A stretch of DNA of 64,000 bases from Cryobacterium lactosi (GCF_004403945.1 NZ_SOHM01000002.1:1-64000); one strand, 5' to 3'. Shown: positions 41,369 to 50,555, numbered from the stretch's first letter. Made by a program: numbers and translations. Notes: generated from the letters alone by a model not told the origin.

Positions 41369-41404
41369 GGACTTTTGCGTCCGGTACGCCGGACGCAGAA
41401 GTCC
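41369..41404. terminator. Long hairpin after mscS
   Basis: 16-bp stem GGACTTTTGCGTCCGG / CCGGACGCAGAAGTCC with one mismatch and TACG loop. It may end mscS transcription; no T run, and its perfection suggests a repeat-type element. Confidence 0.65.
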
Positions 41405-41429
41405 GATCCGGCAACAATTGCCAGGCGGT

Positions 41430-41435
41430 TAGGCT
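41430..41435 (+). promoter_or_regulatory. -10 element of leaderless ddaH transcript
   Basis: TAGGCT, six bases before ATG 41442. Confidence 0.6.
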
Positions 41436-41441
41436 GTGCGC

Positions 41442-42254
41442 ATGACTCCCTCAGGTGACTCTGGCCGCCCTGCCGACACGACATCGACGGGCACCGGGAA
41501 GCGCGCCCTCGTGCGCCGGCCCGTCGACATCCTTGCCGAGGGTCAGATCACCCACATCGACCGCGTGCCGATCGACCTCGACCTGGCCCGCTCCCAGTGG
41601 GACGGTTACGTCGCCGCGCTTCGGGCCGAGGGCTGGGCCACCACGGAGGTGGCACCGGCGCCGGACCAGCCGGACTCCGTGTTCATCGAAGACGCCGTGA
41701 TCCTGTTCGGCGACACGGCCGTGCTCAGCAGCCCCGGCGCGACCAGCCGCCGCGGCGAGACCGCCGGCGCCGAAGCGGCCGTGCGCGCCCTCGGCCTCGC
41801 CGTGCACCGGCTCGCCCTGCCCGGCACCCTCGACGGCGGCGATGTGCTCAAGGTGGGCCGCACCGTCTACGTCGGCCAGAGCCTCCGCACCAACGCCGAA
41901 GGCGCCGCGCAACTGGCCGCCATCGTCGAACCGCTCGGCTACACCGTCGTGCCGGTCCCGGTGACCCGCGCCCTGCATCTCAAGACCGCGATCACCGCGC
42001 TACCGGACGGCACCGTCATCGGCTACCCGCCGCTCGTGGACGACCCGACCCGGTTCGAGAAATTCCTGCCCGTACCCGAGGCCGAGGGCACCGCCGTCGT
42101 GATCCTCGACGAGACCACCCTGCTGCTCTCGGCCGCGGCCCCGCAGACCGCCGAACTGCTCACCGGGCTCGGGTACCGCACGGTCACCGTGGACATCACC
42201 GAGTTCGAGAAGCTCGAGGGCTGCGTCACCTGCCTGAGCGTGCGGGTGCGCTGA
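41442..42254 (+). CDS. ddaH: Dimethylarginine dimethylaminohydrolase
   Basis: A 270-residue guanidine-modifying enzyme. Substrate/metal-free active-site residues are visible: PDSVFIEDAVIL (conserved Asp/Glu), GTLDGGDVL, catalytic His in LHLKTAITAL and catalytic Cys in CVTCLSVRV (Cys264 by position). It hydrolyses Nw-methylated arginines to citrulline and methylamines; a related N-arginine hydrolase activity cannot be excluded. The ATG lies at the predicted transcription start; a GTG two codons upstream would not be transcribed. Isolated gene. Confidence 0.9.
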   Translation: MTPSGDSGRPADTTSTGTGKRALVRRPVDILAEGQITHIDRVPIDLDLARSQWDGYVAALRAEGWATTEVAPAPDQPDSVFIEDAVILFGDTAVLSSPGATSRRGETAGAEAAVRALGLAVHRLALPGTLDGGDVLKVGRTVYVGQSLRTNAEGAAQLAAIVEPLGYTVVPVPVTRALHLKTAITALPDGTVIGYPPLVDDPTRFEKFLPVPEAEGTAVVILDETTLLLSAAAPQTAELLTGLGYRTVTVDITEFEKLEGCVTCLSVRVR

Positions 42255-42302
42255 CGCCGACCGGCACGGATGCGCCCGGCTTCGCGCCCGCATCCACCGC
42301 CA

Positions 42303-42330
42303 AAGAGCGGCCCGGCCGAAATTCGCTCTT
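42303..42330 (+). terminator. Possible ddaH terminator
   Basis: Stem AAGAGCG / CGCTCTT with 14-base loop. A second imperfect hairpin (GGATGCG/CGCATCC, 42268-42295) precedes it. Confidence 0.5.
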
Positions 42331-42358
42331 GCGCCCAGCGTGCCCGTGGCCCTATCCT
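42329..42358 (+). promoter_or_regulatory. Promoter of the small ORF/ABC exporter unit
   Basis: -35 TTGCGC (42329-42334), 18-base spacer, -10 TATCCT (42353-42358). Predicted +1 near 42365. Confidence 0.45.
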
Positions 42359-42417
42359 GAAAGGCTGCCTGAACAGGGGGGCACAAGACGATGATACGCA
42401 ACGCTCAGGAGGCCGAC

Positions 42418-42510
42418 ATGACTAAGACAGCTCGCACCAGGTTCGCATCGATTGCAACCGGCGCTGCCTTCGTTCCGGCCGCCCCGGCGCTCGGGCTCGC
42501 CTCCGCCTAG
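42418..42510 (+). CDS. 30-codon ORF resembling an isolated signal peptide
   Basis: MTKTARTRFASIATGAAFVP followed by ten more residues ending ASA and TAG. A basic n-region, hydrophobic alanine-rich core and AxA-like end make it look like a signal peptide with nothing after it. AGGAGG lies six bases before the ATG, an unusually good ribosome binding site, and a promoter lies upstream. An in-frame ATG at 42391 would extend it by nine codons. It may be a leader peptide, a tiny membrane peptide or the remnant of a secreted protein. About 200 bases separate it from the ABC exporter gene. Confidence 0.4.
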   Translation: MTKTARTRFASIATGAAFVPAAPALGLASA

Positions 42511-42714
42511 GAGCGACTCCAAGCAACCACACCGCCCGCACCAGCGCGGGCCGGCACGTATCGGCGGGCGCACACGCGCCTGACCTCTCGGACGCGTTCA
42601 TCCCGCGCCATCCAGGGCAACCGTTGGCTTCGCCACGGCTCCCGACCCACCTAGTCAGGCATCATCCAGCCCGCCGACGCGTCAGCGCCGCACCGGGCCC
42701 AGCCAGGAAAACTC
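42511..42714. other. Leader region of the ABC exporter genes
   Basis: 204 bases with no gene. Only a ribosome binding site (CAGGAAA, five bases before ATG 42715) is clear. No riboswitch recognised. Confidence 0.5.
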
Positions 42715-44565
42715 ATGACCACCACTGCTGAACAGCATCCGCCCCACACCGCGCCCACGCCCGCCGCGCGCTCGAACACGCTCCGTATTCTGTTGCGGCT
42801 CTACCCCTACGCCAAGCCTGCCCTGCCGCGCATCGGCCTGGGCATGCTCGCGGCGCTGCTCGCCTCGCTCGTGGCCCTGGCCATCCCGCAGGTGCTGCAG
42901 CAGCTCGTCGACGGCGCCCTCAGCCAGGGCGACACCACCCCGATCTGGCCCGCCGTGCTCACGGTGCTGGCTCTGGGCGTGCTCGAAGCCGTGATGATCG
43001 CCCTGCGCCGCTGGTTCGTGCTGGTGCCAGGCACCCACATCGAATCCCGGATGCGCAACGCCCTCTACGCCCGGCTGCAGGACCTGCCCGTGACCTTCCA
43101 CGACCGCTGGCCGAGCGGGCAGCTGCTCTCGCGCGCCATCAGCGACCTGAACATGATCCGCCGCTGGATCTCGTTCGGTCTGGTGCTGCTCGTGGTGAAC
43201 TTCCTCACCATCCTCGCCGGCGTGGTGATCCTCGTCTCGATGAACTGGATCCTCGGCCTGATCTTCCTCGTCTGCTCGATCCCGATCTGGATCTACGGCT
43301 ACGTCTTCGAGGAGAAGTACTCGGTGATCGCCCGCCGCAGCCAGGACCAGTCCGGCGACCTCGCGACCGCCGTAGAGGAATCGGTGCACGGCATCCGGGT
43401 GCTCAAAGCGTTCGGGCGCGGCAGTTTCGCGCTCAAGAGCTTCGCCAACCAGGCCGAGGAACTGCGCGGCACCGAGATCGAGAAGGCCCGCGCCATCGCC
43501 GGCATCTGGCTGTGGCTGCTGCTCGTTCCCGATGTGGCGTTCGCGCTCTGCCTGGTCTCCGGTGTCTGGCTCACCAGCCAGGGCCAGCTCAGCGTGGGCG
43601 AACTGGTGGCCTTCTTCGCCACCGCCACCGTGCTGCGCTTCCCCGTGGAGTCGATCGGGTTCCTGCTGTCGATGACCTTCGACACCCGCACCGCCACCGA
43701 CCGGTTCTTCGACATCCTCGACACCCCGAACACCATCACCGACCCGCCGCGCCCCGTCACCATTACCGCCCCGCGCGGCCGGCTGGCTTTCGAGAACGTG
43801 CACTTCCGCTACGCCGACTCGCCGGAGCGCTTCCCCGACCTGCTCGACGGGGTCGACCTGGTACTCGAACCCGGCGAGACCATGGCGCTGGTCGGGCTCA
43901 CCGGCTCCGGCAAGTCCACCCTGACGGCGCTGACCACCCGGCTGTACGACGTGACGGATGGCTCGGTGACCCTCGACGGGGTCGACGTGCGGGCGCTGCG
44001 CCGTGAGGAGCTGCGCCGGCACATCGCCATGGCGTTCGAGGACGCGACGCTGTTCTCGGCATCCGTTCGCGACAACGTGTTGCTGGGCCGGCCGGAGCTC
44101 ACCGAGCGGAGCCCCGAGGCCGACGCGGTCCTCGCCGAGGCGCTGCAGATCGCCCAGGCCGGCTTCGTGCACGACCTACCCGACGGCGTCGACACCCTCG
44201 TCGGCGAGGAGGGCATGAGTCTCTCCGGCGGGCAACGGCAGCGCGTAGCGCTGGCCCGCGCCGTCGCCGCGGCGCCCGCCGTGCTGGTGCTCGACGACCC
44301 GCTCTCGGCGCTCGATGTGAACACCGAGTCGCTCGTCGAAGCGGCGCTGCGCCGGGTGCTCGTGAAGACCACGGCGCTGATCGTGGCGCACCGCCCGTCC
44401 ACTGTGATGCTCGCCGACCGGGTGGCGCTGCTGGAAGCCGGCCGGATCACCGCCGTCGGCACGCACTCCGAACTGCTGGCCTCGAGCCCGCACTACAAAT
44501 TCGTCATCTCCAGCCTGGAGGACGAAGAACGACGAGAGTCCGAACGAGCGGGAGAAGCACTGTGA
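42715..44565 (+). CDS. Heterodimeric ABC exporter subunit (degenerate Walker B)
   Basis: A 616-residue half transporter: six-helix ABC membrane domain (residues ~25-330) fused to a nucleotide-binding domain. Walker [11 protein letters not shown] (about 393-402), Q-loop, signature LSGGQRQRV (503-511, canonical), Walker [13 protein letters not shown] in which Asp528 replaces the catalytic Glu. Substitution of this Glu marks the non-catalytic site of heterodimeric exporters. The partner follows by GTGA overlap and supplies the complementary defects. Substrate unknown; peptides, lipids or drugs are typical. Confidence 0.93.
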   Translation: MTTTAEQHPPHTAPTPAARSNTLRILLRLYPYAKPALPRIGLGMLAALLASLVALAIPQVLQQLVDGALSQGDTTPIWPAVLTVLALGVLEAVMIALRRWFVLVPGTHIESRMRNALYARLQDLPVTFHDRWPSGQLLSRAISDLNMIRRWISFGLVLLVVNFLTILAGVVILVSMNWILGLIFLVCSIPIWIYGYVFEEKYSVIARRSQDQSGDLATAVEESVHGIRVLKAFGRGSFALKSFANQAEELRGTEIEKARAIAGIWLWLLLVPDVAFALCLVSGVWLTSQGQLSVGELVAFFATATVLRFPVESIGFLLSMTFDTRTATDRFFDILDTPNTITDPPRPVTITAPRGRLAFENVHFRYADSPERFPDLLDGVDLVLEPGETMALVGLTGSGKSTLTALTTRLYDVTDGSVTLDGVDVRALRREELRRHIAMAFEDATLFSASVRDNVLLGRPELTERSPEADAVLAEALQIAQAGFVHDLPDGVDTLVGEEGMSLSGGQRQRVALARAVAAAPAVLVLDDPLSALDVNTESLVEAALRRVLVKTTALIVAHRPSTVMLADRVALLEAGRITAVGTHSELLASSPHYKFVISSLEDEERRESERAGEAL

Positions 44566-46367
44566 GCGTCATCGGAGTCGAAGGCGAAGAACGCGTCGAC
44601 TACACCAAGGCTGAGAGCGCCCAGATCCGGCGCCGTTCGCTGCGTCTGCTCGGCTCCCTGCTGTTCCCGGTGCGCTGGTCAGTGGTCGTGGCGATGCTCG
44701 TCGTCGTGGTGTCCACGGCCGCGCAGGTCGCCGGGCCCGCCCTGATCGCGTACGGCATCGACAAGGGCCTGCCCGCCCTGCTCAAGCAGGACTGGGTGCC
44801 GCTGGCCGCAACCGGGGGCATCTATCTCGTCACCGGCATCACCGGGGCCCTGCTGATCGCCTGGTACACCGTGCTCTCCGCCCGGATCAGCCAGGCCGTG
44901 CTGATCGACCTGCGCAAGCGCGTGTTCCTGCAGACCCAGCGGCTCAGCCTCGAATTCCACGAGTCGTACACCTCCGGGCGCATCATCTCCCGGCAGACCA
45001 GCGACCTGGATGCGATCCGGGAACTGCTGGACTCCGGCATCAACCAGCTCGTGCAGGGCCTGCTCTACATGGCCTTCACCGGCGTCGCGCTGGTCGCCCT
45101 CGACGGGGTCAGCGGGCTGGTGCTGCTCGTCGCTCTGGTGCCGCTGCTCGCGCTCACCCGGTGGTTCCAGGTGCGTTCGCAGCACCTGTTCCGCCGCTCA
45201 CGCACCGCATCGGCGAGCCTGATCGTGCAGTTCGTCGAGACCATGACGGGCATCCGCGCGGTCAAGGCGTTCCGCACCGAAAAGCGCAATGAGGGTGTCT
45301 TCGGCAAGCTCGTGGAGGCGTACCGGCTGGTCAACGCCCGGGTGATCCAGCTGTTCGGGGTGTTCGACCCCGGGCTGATCCTGATCGGCAACGTCACCGT
45401 CGCCGCGGTGCTGCTGGTCGGCGGCTTCCGCGTGGCCGACGGGCAGCTGGCCATCGGCGCCCTGCTGGCCGCGCTGCTGTACACCCGCCGGTTCTTCGAC
45501 CCGATGGAGGAGATGGCGATGTTCTACAACTCCTACCAGTCGGCCGCCGCCGCGCTGGAGAAGATCTCCGGGGTGCTCGAGGAGCAGCCCGGAGTGCCGG
45601 ACCCGGCCACGCCGGTGGACCTGTGGACGTCGAAGGGCGCCGTGCAGTTCGAGGACGTGAAGTTCGAGTACCAGGCCGACCGGGTCATCCTGCCGACCTT
45701 CAGCCTCACCCTCGAACCCGGGCAGACCATCGCCTTGGTCGGGTCGACGGGCGCGGGCAAGTCCACGCTGGCGAAGCTGATCTCCAGGTTCTACGACCCG
45801 TCCGCCGGCCGGGTGCTGCTGGATGGAGTGGACCTGCGCGACCTGCACCCCAAGGACCTGCGCCGGGCCATCGTGATGGTGACCCAGGAGGCGTACCTGT
45901 TCAGCGGCAGCGTCGCCGACAACATCGCCATCGGCAAGCCGGGGGCGACCCGGTCGGAGATCGAGGCGGCCGCGCGGGCCGTGGGCGCGCACGAGTTCAT
46001 CGCGGGGCTGCCCGGCGGCTACGACACCGACGTGAACAAGCGTGGCGGGCGGGTGTCGGCCGGTCAGCGCCAGCTGATCTCGTTCGCGCGGGCGTTCCTG
46101 GCCGACCCGGCGGTGCTGATCCTCGACGAGGCCACCTCGTCGCTGGACATCCCGAGCGAGCGGCTGGTGCAGGAGGCGTTGCAGACGCTGCTCAGCGACC
46201 GGACCGCGGTGATCATCGCGCACCGGCTGTCGACCGTGGCGATCGCCGACCGGGTGCTCGTGATGGAGAACGGCGTGATCGTGGAGGACGGCACCCCGGA
46301 CATGCTCATCTCGGGCACCGGCCGGTTCTCCCGCTTGCACGCCGCCTGGCGCGAGTCCCTCGTCTAA
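44562..46367 (+). CDS. Heterodimeric ABC exporter subunit (catalytic Walker B, degenerate signature)
   Basis: A 601-residue half transporter with six membrane helices and one nucleotide-binding domain. Walker [11 protein letters not shown] (393-402), signature VSAGQRQLI (498-506, departing from LSGGQ), Walker [13 protein letters not shown] with the catalytic Glu523, switch His in IIAHRLST. With the upstream subunit, the consensus ATP site is formed by this Walker A/B and the partner's LSGGQ; the degenerate site pairs the partner's DD Walker B with VSAGQ here. Starts at GTG overlapping the upstream stop. Confidence 0.93.
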   Translation: MSVIGVEGEERVDYTKAESAQIRRRSLRLLGSLLFPVRWSVVVAMLVVVVSTAAQVAGPALIAYGIDKGLPALLKQDWVPLAATGGIYLVTGITGALLIAWYTVLSARISQAVLIDLRKRVFLQTQRLSLEFHESYTSGRIISRQTSDLDAIRELLDSGINQLVQGLLYMAFTGVALVALDGVSGLVLLVALVPLLALTRWFQVRSQHLFRRSRTASASLIVQFVETMTGIRAVKAFRTEKRNEGVFGKLVEAYRLVNARVIQLFGVFDPGLILIGNVTVAAVLLVGGFRVADGQLAIGALLAALLYTRRFFDPMEEMAMFYNSYQSAAAALEKISGVLEEQPGVPDPATPVDLWTSKGAVQFEDVKFEYQADRVILPTFSLTLEPGQTIALVGSTGAGKSTLAKLISRFYDPSAGRVLLDGVDLRDLHPKDLRRAIVMVTQEAYLFSGSVADNIAIGKPGATRSEIEAAARAVGAHEFIAGLPGGYDTDVNKRGGRVSAGQRQLISFARAFLADPAVLILDEATSSLDIPSERLVQEALQTLLSDRTAVIIAHRLSTVAIADRVLVMENGVIVEDGTPDMLISGTGRFSRLHAAWRESLV

Positions 46368-46379
46368 GCGCCACCATCC

Positions 46380-46441
46380 CGCGAACTGTGAGATAAGCCC
46401 CGAAAACCTCGAGTTTTTGGGGCTTAACTCACGGTTCGCGG
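46380..46441. repeat. Intergenic palindrome, family A copy 2
   Basis: 62 bases, 54 identical to copy 1. Inner stem AAGCCCCGAAAAC / GTTTTTGGGGCTT, CTCGA loop, outer CGCGAAC-GTGAG arms. It fills the gap between the convergent ABC exporter and cupin genes and can terminate both. Confidence 0.85.
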
Positions 46442-46442
46442 G

Positions 46443-46802
46443 CTAGGACGGGCCCAAGGGAGGGGCGGCCGTGGGGCTCGCTAGAGGGGTGCCCTTGAGC
46501 TCGACGAAGATCGCGTGGGTGGGCGTGGCGCCGGTGTTCTCGCCGGAGTGGGTTTGGGCGGGCAGCCAGCGCGCCTCGCCGGCATCCAGAACCGTATCGA
46601 AGACCCGGTCGCCCAGCGAGAGCCGGCGGCTGAAGTCGCTCAGTGTCACCATCACGCTGTCCGGGTGCCGGTGCGGGCTGGTTGCATCGCCCGGCTCATC
46701 CCGGTACTCGAGCACGCGCACCCGCTCGTTCTCGAACAAGACCCGGTAGTGCTCAGGGTTCGAGCCGACCGGGTCGGCTGCCTCCGCCTCTTCCTCTGCC
46801 AT
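46443..46802 (-). CDS. Small cupin-domain protein
   Basis: A 119-residue protein with a single cupin barrel: HYRVLFENERVRVLEYRDEPGD, metal-site-like SPHRHPDSVMVTLSD and the second cupin motif ARWLPAQTHSGENTG with IFVELK at the end. Such proteins resemble small 'cytoplasmic cupin' sequences; function unknown. The start at 46802 sits six bases from TATCGT, so it is probably leaderless; the longer frame upstream runs through palindrome copy 3 and is not credible. The gene is bracketed by family A copies 2 and 3 in the same orientation. Confidence 0.8.
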   Translation of the reverse strand: MAEEEAEAADPVGSNPEHYRVLFENERVRVLEYRDEPGDATSPHRHPDSVMVTLSDFSRRLSLGDRVFDTVLDAGEARWLPAQTHSGENTGATPTHAIFVELKGTPLASPTAAPPLGPS

Positions 46803-46808
46803 GCCGGC

Positions 46809-46814
46809 ACGATA
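46809..46814 (-). promoter_or_regulatory. -10 element of leaderless cupin transcript
   Basis: TATCGT on the minus strand, six bases before ATG 46802. Confidence 0.55.
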
Positions 46815-46821
46815 CACCCCT

Positions 46822-46883
46822 CGCGAACTGAGAGAAAAGCACCTGAAAACTCGAGTTTTCGGGGCTTGACTCACAGTTCGCGG
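46822..46883. repeat. Intergenic palindrome, family A copy 3
   Basis: 62 bases, 53 identical to copy 2; the left inner arm is diverged (AAGCACCTGAAAAC). It lies directly upstream of the cupin -10. Confidence 0.8.
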
Positions 46884-47096
46884 GCTGGGCGGGCGGGGTT
46901 TGAGTCGGGCGTGTTTCAGGGATGTCAAGGGCCGGAGACCACTCGCCGAGAACCCGCCTGACACGCTTGACACTCCCCGGGCGGGCGGCGAATCTGGTCC
47001 AGAGAACACAACCGCCTCGAACGAGCACCTTCGTTCCCGAGCCGGTGCCACCGGGGACCGATGGTGTCGGCCTGTCTGATCGGGGGATCACCCAGC

Positions 47097-48374
47097 ATGC
47101 AATCCGTCACCATTGTGGGCGCAGGGGTGGTGGGGCACGCGAGTGCCGCCGCCCTCCGCGCACACGGCTACACCGGCCGCATCACCGTCCTCGGCAGCGA
47201 ACGCCACCGTCCCTACGACCGGCCGCCGCTCGCCCGTGGATTCCTGACCGGGCAGACCACGATCGGCGAATTGGCCCTCGAAGCCCCCACCGAGGACCTC
47301 GACGCCGACTGGCGGTTGGGCGTCGGAGCCGTCGCCCTCGACCCGGCCGCGCACCGGGTGACGCTGGCCAACGGCCGCACGGTCGACTCCGACGCCGTCG
47401 TGATCGCCACCGGGTCCGCCGCCCGCCGATTCACGACCATGCCCCGTGGCGTGCACACCCTGCGCACCGTGGAGGATGCCCTCGCCCTGCGCGAAGAACT
47501 GCTCCCGGGCGCCCGTATGGTCGTGGTGGGTGCCGGTGTGGTGGGGCTCGAGGTGGCCTCGACCGCCCGGGACATGGGCCTGGACGTGACGGTGCTCGGC
47601 AGCACCACGGATGCCCTGAGCACGACCTTCGGAGCGACCGTCGCCGGCGCCGTGTACGGGCTGCACGAGGGCAGGGCCATCACCGTGCGCACCGACCTGC
47701 GAGTGGCCGACCTGATCGGCCCCGGCTGGGTGTCCGGCGTGCGGCTGACCACCGGGGAGGAGGTCGGCGCCGACGTGGTGCTGCTCGACATCGGGGCCGT
47801 ACCGCTGGTGGGCTGGCTGGGCGACTCCGGTCTCGACCTCCGCGGCGGGGTGGTCGCGGACGCCGCCGGTCGCACCGGCGTGCCCGGGGTCGTGACGGTC
47901 GGCGATTGCGCGGCCTGGCTGGACCCGGTCACCGGACAGCACCACCGCATCGCCCACTGGAGCGACACCCGCGACCGGCCGTCGATCGCGATGGCGGCCC
48001 TGCTCGGTGTGCACCCGGGCGAGGCACTGGCGCCCGCCAGGCTGACCTCGCAACAGGCCGGCGCCCTGGTGCAGTTCGCCGGCCGGCTGCACGGCGGCGA
48101 GCAGATGACCATCGAGTCCGGCGGCGTCGACACCGGCGACCTGGTGGCCGTCTACCGCCGCGACAACCAGCCGGTGGCGGTGCTGGGCATCGACCAAACC
48201 GTGCAGGTGACCCAGTGGCAGGCCAAGTTGGCCGACCCGGGCGCGAGCCCCGACGGACCTGCCTCTCCCACTGCCACCGGCGCAGTCGCTGTCCCGCCAG
48301 TAGCGATGCCGGCCGGGGTGGCGCCGGCCATCATCCAGACCGGAGCGGTCAGGGACGCCAGCGGGCTCGGCTGA
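47097..48374 (+). CDS. FAD-dependent pyridine nucleotide-disulphide/ferredoxin reductase-like oxidoreductase
   Basis: A 425-residue protein of the NAD(P)/FAD reductase family. FAD-binding VTIVGAGVVGHASAAALRA at the N terminus, NAD-binding VVVGAGVVGLEVAS near 145 and the FAD-closing TVGDCAAW near 275. ERHRPYDRPPLARGFL after the first strand is the hallmark of ferredoxin reductase components of oxygenase systems. A C-terminal reductase domain and a Pro/Ala-rich tail follow. No ferredoxin or P450 gene is adjacent, so its partner is unknown. I prefer ATG 47097 because an ATG at 47061 lacks a ribosome binding site. Confidence 0.87.
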   Translation: MQSVTIVGAGVVGHASAAALRAHGYTGRITVLGSERHRPYDRPPLARGFLTGQTTIGELALEAPTEDLDADWRLGVGAVALDPAAHRVTLANGRTVDSDAVVIATGSAARRFTTMPRGVHTLRTVEDALALREELLPGARMVVVGAGVVGLEVASTARDMGLDVTVLGSTTDALSTTFGATVAGAVYGLHEGRAITVRTDLRVADLIGPGWVSGVRLTTGEEVGADVVLLDIGAVPLVGWLGDSGLDLRGGVVADAAGRTGVPGVVTVGDCAAWLDPVTGQHHRIAHWSDTRDRPSIAMAALLGVHPGEALAPARLTSQQAGALVQFAGRLHGGEQMTIESGGVDTGDLVAVYRRDNQPVAVLGIDQTVQVTQWQAKLADPGASPDGPASPTATGAVAVPPVAMPAGVAPAIIQTGAVRDASGLG

Positions 48375-48669
48375 GGTCCACCCGGTAGCCGGTCTCCGGG
48401 TCGGCGCCGAGCAGAAGTGGCGTCTTCTCGGCGCGGTAGTGGGCCAGGGCCCGGGTCTCGTGGCCTATCGGCGGGAGGCCTCCGGCCCTGATCACCCGCC
48501 ACCACGGCGCATCCGCCCCGAACTGCGCCATCGTCTGGCCCACCACGCGGGCGGCGCGGGAGCCCAGAGTGGCAGCGACGTCGCCGTAGGTCATCACCCG
48601 ACCCGGTGGGATGGCGTCGACGATGTCGAGCACCGCCGCGACGAACGGGCTCTCCGGGGACAGACGCAC
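48349..48669 (-). CDS. Alkyltransferase-like (ATL) DNA repair protein
   Basis: A 106-residue MGMT-family domain: FVAAVLDIVDAIPPGRVMTYGDVA (part: IPPGRVMTYGDVA) and the site that in methyltransferases reads PCHRV here reads PWWRVIRAGG. Trp in place of the acceptor Cys defines ATL proteins, which bind O6-alkylguanine and recruit nucleotide excision repair instead of repairing directly. The GTG start follows the GNAT stop by three bases. Its 3' end overlaps the convergent reductase gene by 26 bases. Confidence 0.9.
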   Translation of the reverse strand: MRLSPESPFVAAVLDIVDAIPPGRVMTYGDVAATLGSRAARVVGQTMAQFGADAPWWRVIRAGGLPPIGHETRALAHYRAEKTPLLLGADPETGYRVDLSRARWRP

Positions 48670-48672
48670 GGA

Positions 48673-49125
48673 CTACAGGGTGAGGGCGCCGATGACCTCG
48701 CCGAACTCGGTCTCACCGATGTCGACGAAGCCGATGCGGTGGAAGAAGGCCTCTGGACCCTCCTCGCCGGGCTCCCAGATCACGGTGATGCGCTCGAAGC
48801 CGCGGCGGCGGGCCTCTTCGGCGAGGGCCTCGGCGGCGAACTTGCCCACACCCATGCCCTGGGCTTCGGCGTCGACGTTGATCCGCCAGATGCAGGCCCG
48901 GAACTCCTCCTGGGCGGAGTCGGGGTCGAAATTGCCGTGGATGAACCCGGCGACCTCGCCGTCGAGCAGCACCACCCGTTGCCACGCCGTGTTGGGGTTG
49001 ATCACGGATGCCGCCACCGAGTAGGAGACGGGCGCGATGAATTGCTCCTGACCGGGCTTGAGGCTCAGGTTGTTGGCCGCGACGATGTTACGCGCGGACA
49101 GATCTTCCAGTCGGAGTTCAGGCAT
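48673..49125 (-). CDS. GNAT family N-acetyltransferase
   Basis: A 150-residue GNAT domain. The acetyl-CoA pyrophosphate loop is visible as EAQGMGVGKFAAEALAEEA, followed by FERITVIWEPGEEGPEAFFHRIGF, the usual final strand-helix. Substrate unknown. It is the first gene of a two-gene unit with the ATL gene. The ATG is six bases from a TACCCT -10 element, indicating leaderless transcription. Confidence 0.88.
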   Translation of the reverse strand: MPELRLEDLSARNIVAANNLSLKPGQEQFIAPVSYSVAASVINPNTAWQRVVLLDGEVAGFIHGNFDPDSAQEEFRACIWRINVDAEAQGMGVGKFAAEALAEEARRRGFERITVIWEPGEEGPEAFFHRIGFVDIGETEFGEVIGALTL

Positions 49126-49131
49126 GCATCT

Positions 49132-49137
49132 AGGGTA
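49132..49137 (-). promoter_or_regulatory. -10 element of leaderless GNAT-ATL transcript
   Basis: TACCCT on the minus strand, six bases before ATG 49125. Confidence 0.55.
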
Positions 49138-49208
49138 GCGTCCGGCCGCGGCGGCAGATAGTCGGGTTTGTGGGGGACCGGGCTGTGCACCGGTGCCGCA
49201 GAGCCAAC

Positions 49209-49227
49209 TCTCTCGATGTCAAGATAG
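49209..49227. promoter_or_regulatory. Putative operator of icd, shared with sucCD
   Basis: TCTCTCGATGTCAAGATAG, 16 of 19 identical to the sucC site at 32460-32478. It lies 14 bases upstream of the -10, covering the -35 region. Imperfect dyad TCTCGA-TG-TCAAGA. Confidence 0.6.
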
Positions 49228-49241
49228 TTACCGGCCTCGGC

Positions 49242-49247
49242 TAGGAT
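49242..49247 (+). promoter_or_regulatory. -10 element of icd
   Basis: TAGGAT; predicted leader about 35 bases to the TTG at 49289. Confidence 0.5.
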
Positions 49248-49288
49248 TGTTCACGGCCACCACGCCCCGACTCACTGAGGAGAATCCA

Positions 49289-50503
49289 TTGTCGAAGATC
49301 AAGGTTGCAGGTACTGTCGTCGAACTTGACGGGGACGAGATGACCCGCATCATCTGGCAGGCCATTAAGGACTCCCTCATTCACCCGTACCTCGACATCG
49401 ACCTCGAGTACTACGACCTCTCGATCCAGAAGCGTGACGAGACCGACGACCAGATCACGGTCGACGCGGCCCACGCCATCCAGAAGCACGGCGTCGGCGT
49501 CAAGTGCGCCACCATCACCCCCGACGAGGCCCGCGTCGAAGAGTTCGGCCTGAAGAAGATGTGGGCATCGCCCAACGGCACCATCCGCAACATCCTCGGC
49601 GGCACCATCTTCCGTGAGCCGATCATCATCTCCAACATCCCGCGCCTGGTGCCGGGTTGGAACAAGCCCATCATCATCGGCCGCCACGCGTTCGGCGACC
49701 AGTACCGCGCCACCAACTTCCGCTTCGAGGGCGAAGGCACCCTCACCATGACCTTCACCCCGAAGGACGGCGGAGACCCGCAGCAGTTCGAGGTCTTCCA
49801 GGCGCCAGGCAGCGGCGTGGCCATGGGCATGTACAACCTGGACAAGTCGATCATCGACTTCGCCCGCGCCTCGCTCAACTACGGTCTCGAGCGCAACTAC
49901 CCGGTCTACCTGTCGACCAAGAACACCATCCTCAAGGCCTACGACGGCCGGTTCAAGGACATCTTCCAGGAGATCTTCGACACCGAGTTCAAGGACCGCT
50001 TCGAGGCCGCCGGCCTCACCTACGAGCACCGCCTGATCGACGACATGGTCGCATCCGCCATGAAGTGGGAGGGCGGCTACGTCTGGGCTTGCAAGAACTA
50101 CGACGGCGACGTGCAGTCCGACACCGTGGCGCAGGGCTTCGGCTCGCTCGGCCTGATGACCAGCGTGCTCTCCACCCCCGACGGCAGCGTCGTAGAGGCC
50201 GAGGCAGCGCACGGTACCGTCACCCGGCACTACCGTCAGCACCAGCAGGGCAAGCCCACCTCGACCAACCCGATCGCGTCGATCTACGCCTGGACCCGGG
50301 GCCTGTCGCACCGCGCCAAGCTCGACGGCAACCCGGCGCTCGCCGAGTTCGCGCACACCCTCGAGGACGTCGTCGTGAAGACCGTCGAGAGCGGCAAGAT
50401 GACCAAGGACCTCGCGCTGCTGGTCGGCCCGGACCAGGGCTACCTCACCACCGAGGAGTTCCTGGCCGCGATCGCCGAGAACCTGCAGACCCGCCTGGCC
50501 TAA
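49289..50503 (+). CDS. icd: Isocitrate dehydrogenase (NADP+), dimeric eukaryote-like type
   Basis: A 404-residue protein of the short, eukaryote-like homodimeric IDH class ([16 protein letters not shown] at the start, [19 protein letters not shown] for isocitrate, then [13 protein letters not shown] near the C-terminal third, NADP-type). It decarboxylates isocitrate to 2-oxoglutarate in the TCA cycle. The start is TTG 49289 with GAGGAG six bases upstream; the Met-less upstream stretch crosses the promoter. A palindrome shared with sucCD overlaps the promoter, so common control of both steps is possible. Confidence 0.95.
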   Translation: MSKIKVAGTVVELDGDEMTRIIWQAIKDSLIHPYLDIDLEYYDLSIQKRDETDDQITVDAAHAIQKHGVGVKCATITPDEARVEEFGLKKMWASPNGTIRNILGGTIFREPIIISNIPRLVPGWNKPIIIGRHAFGDQYRATNFRFEGEGTLTMTFTPKDGGDPQQFEVFQAPGSGVAMGMYNLDKSIIDFARASLNYGLERNYPVYLSTKNTILKAYDGRFKDIFQEIFDTEFKDRFEAAGLTYEHRLIDDMVASAMKWEGGYVWACKNYDGDVQSDTVAQGFGSLGLMTSVLSTPDGSVVEAEAAHGTVTRHYRQHQQGKPTSTNPIASIYAWTRGLSHRAKLDGNPALAEFAHTLEDVVVKTVESGKMTKDLALLVGPDQGYLTTEEFLAAIAENLQTRLA

Positions 50504-50526
50504 CCCGCCGGCACTGTGCGCCCACA

Positions 50527-50555
50527 GAAGGCCCCGCCCATTGGGCGGGGCCTTC
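50527..50555 (+). terminator. icd terminator
   Basis: 13-bp stem GAAGGCCCCGCCC / GGGCGGGGCCTTC, ATT loop; CACA/TGTG may extend it. Confidence 0.8.

Noticed and set aside
46803..47051. Extended N terminus of the cupin protein
   Set aside because: It runs through palindrome copy 3 and lies upstream of the -10.
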